Of a stretch of DNA of 64,000 nucleotides, positions 59,120-64,000 are shown in pieces. This stretch comes from Siphonodentalium dalli. Lineage: Eukaryota; Mollusca; Scaphopoda; Gadilida; Siphonodentaliidae. Made by a program: the position numbers and the translations under genes. Below the pieces are notes generated by a model that ran no database searches, was not told where the DNA came from, and saw nothing but the letters and a program-made list of their open reading frames with translations. Position 1 is the stretch's first letter. Each line of letters starts with the position of its first letter. The stretch is taken from positions 2,046,001 through 2,110,000 of the forward strand of contig CP136062.1 of NCBI GenBank assembly GCA_032622095.1, read 5' to 3'.

Positions 59120-60270
59120 CCGTCGTTTCAAGCCCTGCTATCAGCGATAATAATAGAGTGCTCGAAACAGTGACCGGGGTCCATTACAGAAGAAATGGGA
59201 CCCTATCCTTAACTGGCTTATTGGTAAACCTAACCTGGCTCCGTAACATTTAACCCAGTGACCCAACCAAGTCGAAATAAGTAGTCGTGCCCCTATCGAT
59301 TACAGATCGCGCGTCCCCACAAAACCCGGCACGTGCGCGTAACACGTTAATAAATAAACCTTTAAGATTTATAATCGCGCGCCGAGAGATAACGAGCACC
59401 ACACCAACGCGCATGTCGCCACCCTTAGGGTTACTACGTTTTAGCACATCCCGCACAAATTTAATGCGATTGAAAATATTCACACGACTGGCTTAGTGAA
59501 CGAAAGAGTATTACCCCGACGAATGGTAGAGATGGTCATGGTGGTATTTTGCCCTAGTAACAACTACAATAGTAATTTTCATTATCTTGACCCATCGAGT
59601 TTGGCGGAAATTTTTTAAACGTCATTTGCCAAGGTTAGCCATTGTGTATAATAAGCAGTTAGACCAGCGACCTGGGGATATCCCGAATGCCGTGCTCAAA
59701 GAGCCCATAGACGAAGCAATGGAGACGGATCACACCAAAACCGTCTGCGCCATTCCGGGACAACAATCAGGAACGCCTACATGTATATCCAATTATAGCC
59801 GTCAGAGGCTAACCACATCTGTGGCGGATTTGGATTAGTATTAATGATGTATCATATATTAATGTATTCCGCATTTCCTCCGTATTTATTGTTGAGTTGA
59901 TATTGGAATCATTTGCATGTATATAGACGTTTATGCATTTCATATATTTCAAATATTAATTGTGGCATAACGATGTCCACGGTATTATAGTTGTATAATT
60001 ATCAGAATTATTATAGCAAGCGTTGAATAGGGACTAGAAATCCCGACATGCAGTCATACATTTTGATGATTGAAATCAATCACCCCGACTTATCTTGTGT
60101 TTAACTGTTCGTCAACCAATCAATCTATAGAATTAGTTGTAAATTCCATTTTCGTGTTGGGCCGATCTGACGGCACTCAAACGATGCCGATAAATTGGAA
60201 AAGTAATCATTGTGTATACTGACTATGTCATTTATTCTCAAACCTCACACAAATATCCGTTTGAGTATTA
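59120..60270 (+). other. Long spacer between pol and the extra ORF
   Basis: About 1.15 kb inside the element. Small frames (59287-59496, 59587-59838) show no motifs. AT content rises after 59840. It may be 3' untranslated sequence, a decayed ORF or captured DNA. Confidence 0.4.
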
Positions 60271-60271
60271 C

Positions 60272-60273
60272 AG
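60272..60273 (+). promoter_or_regulatory. Candidate splice acceptor for the extra ORF
   Basis: TTTGAGTATTACAG/GCTGACC places an acceptor 8 bp before ATG 60281. The pyrimidine tract is weak. It pairs logically with the donor at 53953. Confidence 0.35.
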
Positions 60274-60280
60274 GCTGACC

Positions 60281-60742
60281 ATGGCGGTGGAACAAGGGTC
60301 GACCAGTTGTCAGAACCTACCCCCATACTCGGACAGTGAGGACGAAAATACCTCGACATCCGATGATGACAATATGACTCCCAATTCAGATGCACGACCA
60401 TCCACCAGCAGGCGGCCGCATGAAAGCTACCTCGACATGCTGCCGCGCATGCAGTCACCCACATCCTACAACCAGCCATGGATGCAGCCTTACCTCGAGC
60501 ATAGAATATATTACACAATGCAGTCCCCTCCCCGTGTGGCTCAGTCGTCCAGCGTCACAGCCAGTAGGTCGGAGTTGTCTGAGAGACGCCCAGACGACCC
60601 GACCGCATGGAGACGGACGACATCGCACCAGCTATCCATCGCAGATGCCGCTGTTGCGAACTACTTCGACGAATCATCGACCTGCTACGCAGCGACGGAT
60701 TGGACTTGCGATCTCAAGATCAACTGCAAATCGAAAAAGTGA
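60281..60742 (+). CDS. Extra ORF of the gypsy element, 153 aa, Ser-rich and acidic
   Basis: The start chosen is ATG 60281 in a good Kozak context (GACCATGG). The same frame is open back to 60212. It is intact, unlike gag and pol. The N-terminal third is acidic (Y-S-D-S-E-D-E-N, S-D-D-D-N). The middle is Pro/Met/Tyr-rich, and the C-terminus has several Cys and ends basic (N-C-K-S-K-K). No signal peptide or membrane segment is visible, so it is not an envelope protein. A splice-acceptor-like AG lies 8 bp upstream (60272-60273). It stops 8 bp before the 3' LTR and overlaps the polypurine tract. The function is unknown; an accessory or regulatory protein is a guess. Confidence 0.5.
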   Translation: MAVEQGSTSCQNLPPYSDSEDENTSTSDDDNMTPNSDARPSTSRRPHESYLDMLPRMQSPTSYNQPWMQPYLEHRIYYTMQSPPRVAQSSSVTASRSELSERRPDDPTAWRRTTSHQLSIADAAVANYFDESSTCYAATDWTCDLKINCKSKK

Positions 60743-60747
60743 AGGAG
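60734..60747 (+). other. Polypurine tract
   Basis: AAAAAGTGAAGGAG lies 3 bp before the 3' LTR, broken by one T. It would prime plus-strand DNA synthesis. Confidence 0.75.
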
Positions 60748-60750
60748 TAA

Positions 60751-61545
60751 TGTGCCAAGACAACCCCAGGGACATAACTTTCAACCCGGGAAGAAAACAG
60801 ACAATCTCTAAGTCGCGGGGGCCGCTCGATTAACACACATATCAGCGCCACTGTTGGCTACATCTAGATTGCGAAATACTGGACATCCATGCAGTACCAA
60901 TGTCCGATACATACATAGGAGGATAATTGGGAAGTAAACAGAACGATTTTGGGATTAGCGAGACCAGATACTTCGCCAGGAAAAGCTACTGAAACCTAAC
61001 GCAGCGTGATGGATAGGGAGAAGAGTCTGAAGAACACACAGGAAAACTACCCCGCCTGGTTAACCTAGGAACGCCCCAATTAACGTACCATGAAATGCGA
61101 ACCGAGCCGGAATAATACCGTTCCTGTATTTGAACGCGGACAAATCGAGACCCGACCGACAGTTCTAACCGACTACCCAGCCGTTACTAGGGACTTCTCG
61201 GACGCCAAGAAGACAGCTAGGATCTCTAGCCGGAAGCATGGATAGGAATGCAAGGTAACACATTATGATCTTGTATTCCTAACAACACACCACTGATGCG
61301 CCGACGAAGAAGAAGAGCAGACGACAGGAAGATAAACTCAACCGGAATTCAACCGAGTAGATGACAAACAGACACGCCCGACCTATGCAGACGGAAGAAG
61401 ACCCTAAACCGAGCAGACCAACATGAAGACAAATTCAACTAGGAGGAACCCAGATGCCGATGATTGAACATTATTGACTTTGTTGTAATTAAATAATCAA
61501 ACCGTTCTGATAGTCTTAAGAGTTATATGTACCCGTATTGGCACA
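60751..61545 (+). repeat. 3' LTR
   Basis: 795 bp with the same TGTGCCAA and TTGGCACA ends as the 5' LTR. Differences are mostly substitutions plus a few short clusters (for example near 61188 and 61420). Confidence 0.95.
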
Positions 61546-61918
61546 TTACCCAAAAGTAGAGTTTGACTTTGGGATTTAAAATTAACTGGTTAACCCCAAA
61601 TTCGCGTTCGTAACGCCACAACGAACTGTTGCCTGCCCTGAATTAACTGTTGCCCGGTATGCAATCACGGTCAGCTTTCGTGACGTCACGAGTTAACTGT
61701 TGCCCGACCGAGCGAACCGTTGACTGGCTCCGATCGAACTGTTGACTGGCCCGAACGAACTGTTACATGGTATGCAATTTCCGTGATGTTTCGGCTATTT
61801 CCGGAAATTTCCGGTTTCGGTTTTTAATTATACCAGATTTCCGCATTGTCACTGCACTAAGAGTGTGATTAATTAGCAATGACCTGATTATATACAAGTA
61901 AATGTATTGGGTAACAAC
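61546..61918 (+). repeat. Flank with reiterated CGAACTGTTG motif
   Basis: After the TTAC duplication, about six copies of a GAACTGTTGnCYGG-like word occur in 61619-61775. They lie 18-40 bp apart: ACGAACTGTTGCCTG, TTAACTGTTGCCCG (twice), GCGAACCGTTGACTGG, TCGAACTGTTGACTGG and ACGAACTGTTACATGG. GGTATGCAAT occurs twice. The function is unknown. Confidence 0.6.
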
Positions 61919-62048
61919 GCAATTATTTCATGTGTCTTTTGGGAACAGGCAAAAATTGTTGTCCCTCGGCATCAGGAATGACTATAGTCATTCCTGATAC
62001 ATTGGGACAACAATTTTGACTGTTCCAAAAGACACATGAAATAATTGC
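61919..62048. repeat. Near-perfect 130-bp hairpin
   Basis: The arms (61919-61984 and 61985-62048) are almost exact inverse copies with essentially no loop; the centre is GACTATAGTC. Shared words: GCAATTATTTCATGTGTCTT and CATCAGGAATGACTATAGTC against their complements. About five mismatches plus a 2-bp length difference. It may be a small palindromic MITE. Confidence 0.9.
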
Positions 62049-62350
62049 TTATTATGTCTGACTACTGTTAGTCTGTAATACAGGTGTGTACAGAACATTT
62101 ATTTTTATTCATTGACAACTTTCATTGGACTTCCGGTAAAGTTGTTGACAAATCGCTCCATTTTAATGTCCTTATAATATTCATTATTTCTCATTCATGT
62201 GGCAATGTTACGTTTTCTAATGTGTCCCAAGTGAAGGAAGGAACGTTATTCGTTTCTAGTTGACGTTTCTAGCAAAACTCATTAACTGTGTTATCGTGTG
62301 ACAATATTTGCGCACAGACTTATATCCTGTACGATTAATCCAGCAAAAGT

Positions 62351-63514
62351 ATGGAAGGTATACTTACTGAATCAGATCGAATTCTGAATGGGACAGACGA
62401 TCCAGGTGTTAACGACGTCGTTCCATCGTATGTTCATGATGACAGAGAGTGTCCGCCCATGCACAGGGATTCTGACTATGACGAAGTCCTGCACAAACTT
62501 AATGACTTAGCGTCAATAAACTTAAATGAACCTGCAGACCTATCGATGTCTTTTGTAAAATTAACTGAATCTGGCCCACTGACGGTGGACTTCAGCACAT
62601 ACCTCTTTGGGTGCTTGGATATGTTAGAAATACACCCAAAGGGATATTCGTCGATGTGCTTCTGAAATCAACAAATTGGCGCGCAGCAACTCTTAAAGAA
62701 ATGCGCATCTCACTCTTCGATGAAATCATGAAGCTTGCAAAATCCGAAAAAATAGACATGAATCTAAATAGCACTCTAAAACAACGAAGATCAAATCGGG
62801 AAATGTCCACGGATAGAGAATCGTCACTTGCTGTGAAATATTCTCATGATATCTACCAAATGATGTTATGTATACTTGATGAGAAAATTGAACATATGGC
62901 TGACGTCCTCACTGCACCAAAAGTGAAAATCAACAGTCAGGCTATAAATGTTGTGCCCCTCTACAAAGAGAATTTCGAGACGCCAAAAGAAATGTTGGAT
63001 ACCATAGATGACACAAATAAATTCGGACCGATTCACAGTTTGGCAGACTTGTACAAAACAGTTCACGAGATGAAGGAACAGAATAGGAGCTACTCGGAAA
63101 AACTAGCCGCGACAATGAATAAACTTGTAGATAGAATGAATAATAATGACCAGATAATAAATCAGATGTCGGAAAAAATCGACAGAATTGAAGAAAAAAT
63201 CGAGACAATGGAGCTAGACATAGACCGCACAGCCGACGAGAGAAGTTCTGGCGTCTCAAAACTCAAAAACGATATTCGTGGAATTAAAATGGACAATGAA
63301 TCAACGAAAGACGACTTCAAATCACCCAGAAAACACGGGTTATATTGGAACTCTAAAAGCAAAAGGAAAACCCAAAAAGCAGATAAAAATTAACAAGAAC
63401 AACTCTGAAATAACGAAAGAACCCAGTGAAACAACAAATAAATCCAACGACACACCAAATGAAAATGAACATTTAAGTAATGAACCAGATAATATGGTAA
63501 TTGTTAATTGGTAG
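62351..63514 (+). pseudogene. Broken ORF with coiled coil, LINE ORF1-like
   Basis: Three frames join in order: 62351-~62620 (ATG 62351, acidic), ~62611-63393 and ~63320-63514. The second part is hydrophilic. It has a predicted coiled coil (about 63080-63260: E-K-I-D-R-I-E-E-K-I-E-T-M-E-L-D-I-D). The third part is Lys/Asn/Thr-rich (K-G-K-P-K-K-Q-I-K-I) and ends TAG at 63512. Two single-base shifts explain the breaks. No splice sites are needed. The A-rich codon use resembles the LINE at 22-28 kb, which lacks an ORF1. An ORF1-type RNA-binding protein is the best guess, and a host gene fragment is the alternative. The 300 bp upstream hold nothing recognised. Confidence 0.5.
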
Positions 63515-64000
63515 CAATGTGATCATTAAGGCCACACGGTGTTAATATGTTTGATCAATTCTTAGGGTGGATAGACACATGCATGTAATTTCGTATGTAA
63601 AAGCCATGCATTGTACATGGTCACACCAATCATTGATAGCATTAGTCGCCTGCGCGCGATCGGACAATTTCAACAGCCGAGACAATTGAGCAGTTATAAG
63701 CCATTATCAAACTAACTGCCATCAAGAAATTTCAGGCGAGTCATAAATTATTTCATGGATTCCGAAATGAATAAATCCTTCTGATATCTGGTGCTGTTTT
63801 TCACGAGTTTTAATTAATTTCGAAAAGTGGATTTGAGTCACCCCTCTATCCATTGATATCAGGAATCCGGCTTTAAACAGACGTGGAATCTTGGATCCAG
63901 TTTAAGTCCGTCGATGTTATACTTGATTTGTTTCTCGTCATTTCAGTGTCATTCAAAATAAAAATAAAATGTGCATAATTTGAAGCTCTTTTAGGGCGGT
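63515..64000. other. No supported feature
   Basis: Unremarkable AT-rich sequence to the window end, with no polyadenylation signal directly after the ORF. Confidence 0.45.

Larger units (their letters stand above)
53051..61545 (+). mobile_element. Complete Ty3/gypsy LTR retrotransposon, 8.5 kb
   Basis: Two LTRs enclose gag, protease, RT, RNase H and integrase in Ty3/gypsy order, plus an extra ORF before the 3' LTR. The 4-bp TTAC target duplications lie at 53047-53050 and 61546-61549. The LTRs differ at thirty-odd sites, roughly 4% by eye, so the insertion is not recent. Coding regions carry several stops and frameshifts, so this copy cannot act alone. The ~1.6 kb between the pol tail and the 3' LTR is longer than in a minimal gypsy element. 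Confidence 0.95.

Noticed and set aside
60281..60742. Envelope protein for the gypsy element
   Set aside because: No signal peptide, membrane segment or cleavage site can be seen in the frame.

Overview
The window looks like non-genic or intronic DNA of an animal nuclear genome, most likely a marine invertebrate. It is AT-rich, and no intact multi-exon host gene is visible. It is packed with decayed metazoan transposons: an L1/Tx1-type LINE, other LINE 3' ends, a Ty3/gypsy LTR element, a hAT MITE and foldback elements. ACATGTACATGTA-like and ACCGGTA-like words recur, as is common in lophotrochozoan and other marine invertebrate genomes. I cannot name the species.

Layout. 1-718: end of a mobile element built from 164-bp tandem units, followed by two dispersed repeats (A, B). 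2.3-3.3 kb: a foldback. 4.7-5.5 kb: a long TAG/TGG microsatellite. 10.6-11.7 kb: a weak candidate for the 3' end of a spliced gene. 11.7-13.1 kb: a decayed LINE 3' end. 15.8-21.8 kb: a mosaic of local direct duplications, with a decayed small ORF at 19.8 kb. 22.1-28.4 kb: the LINE, carrying an internal 1.93-kb tandem duplication and several inactivating lesions. 28.4-31.2 kb: diverged tandem repeats, a minus-strand LINE 3' end and a foldback. 31.4-34.5 kb: a second, larger 164-bp array with a higher-order pattern. 36.2-38.5 kb: MITEs and cryptic repeats. 39.66 kb: the best host-gene signal, an exact TISU translation-initiator motif whose short ORF runs into a GTAAGT splice donor. 39.85-42.43 kb: a long inverted repeat. 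43.4-44.6 kb: a 1.1-kb hAT-type element with 8-bp target duplications. 46.7-47.2 kb: a decayed ORF with a polyadenylation signal. 49.6-51.7 kb: a minisatellite, repeat B inverted, and two MITEs. 53.05-61.55 kb: a complete Ty3/gypsy element. 61.6-62.05 kb: reiterated motifs and a near-perfect hairpin. 62.35-63.5 kb: a broken coiled-coil ORF.

The gypsy element is the most coherent system here. It has two ~794-bp LTRs, TTAC target duplications, a primer-binding site, gag with zinc knuckles, a textbook -1 frameshift heptamer at the gag/pro junction, protease, RT, RNase H and a D,D-35-E integrase. It also has an extra serine-rich acidic ORF just before the 3' LTR. A splice donor in the leader and an acceptor just upstream of that ORF suggest a subgenomic mRNA. 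The copy is dead, with several stops and frameshifts. All statements rest on reading the sequence. Family names come from recognised motifs, not from database searches.
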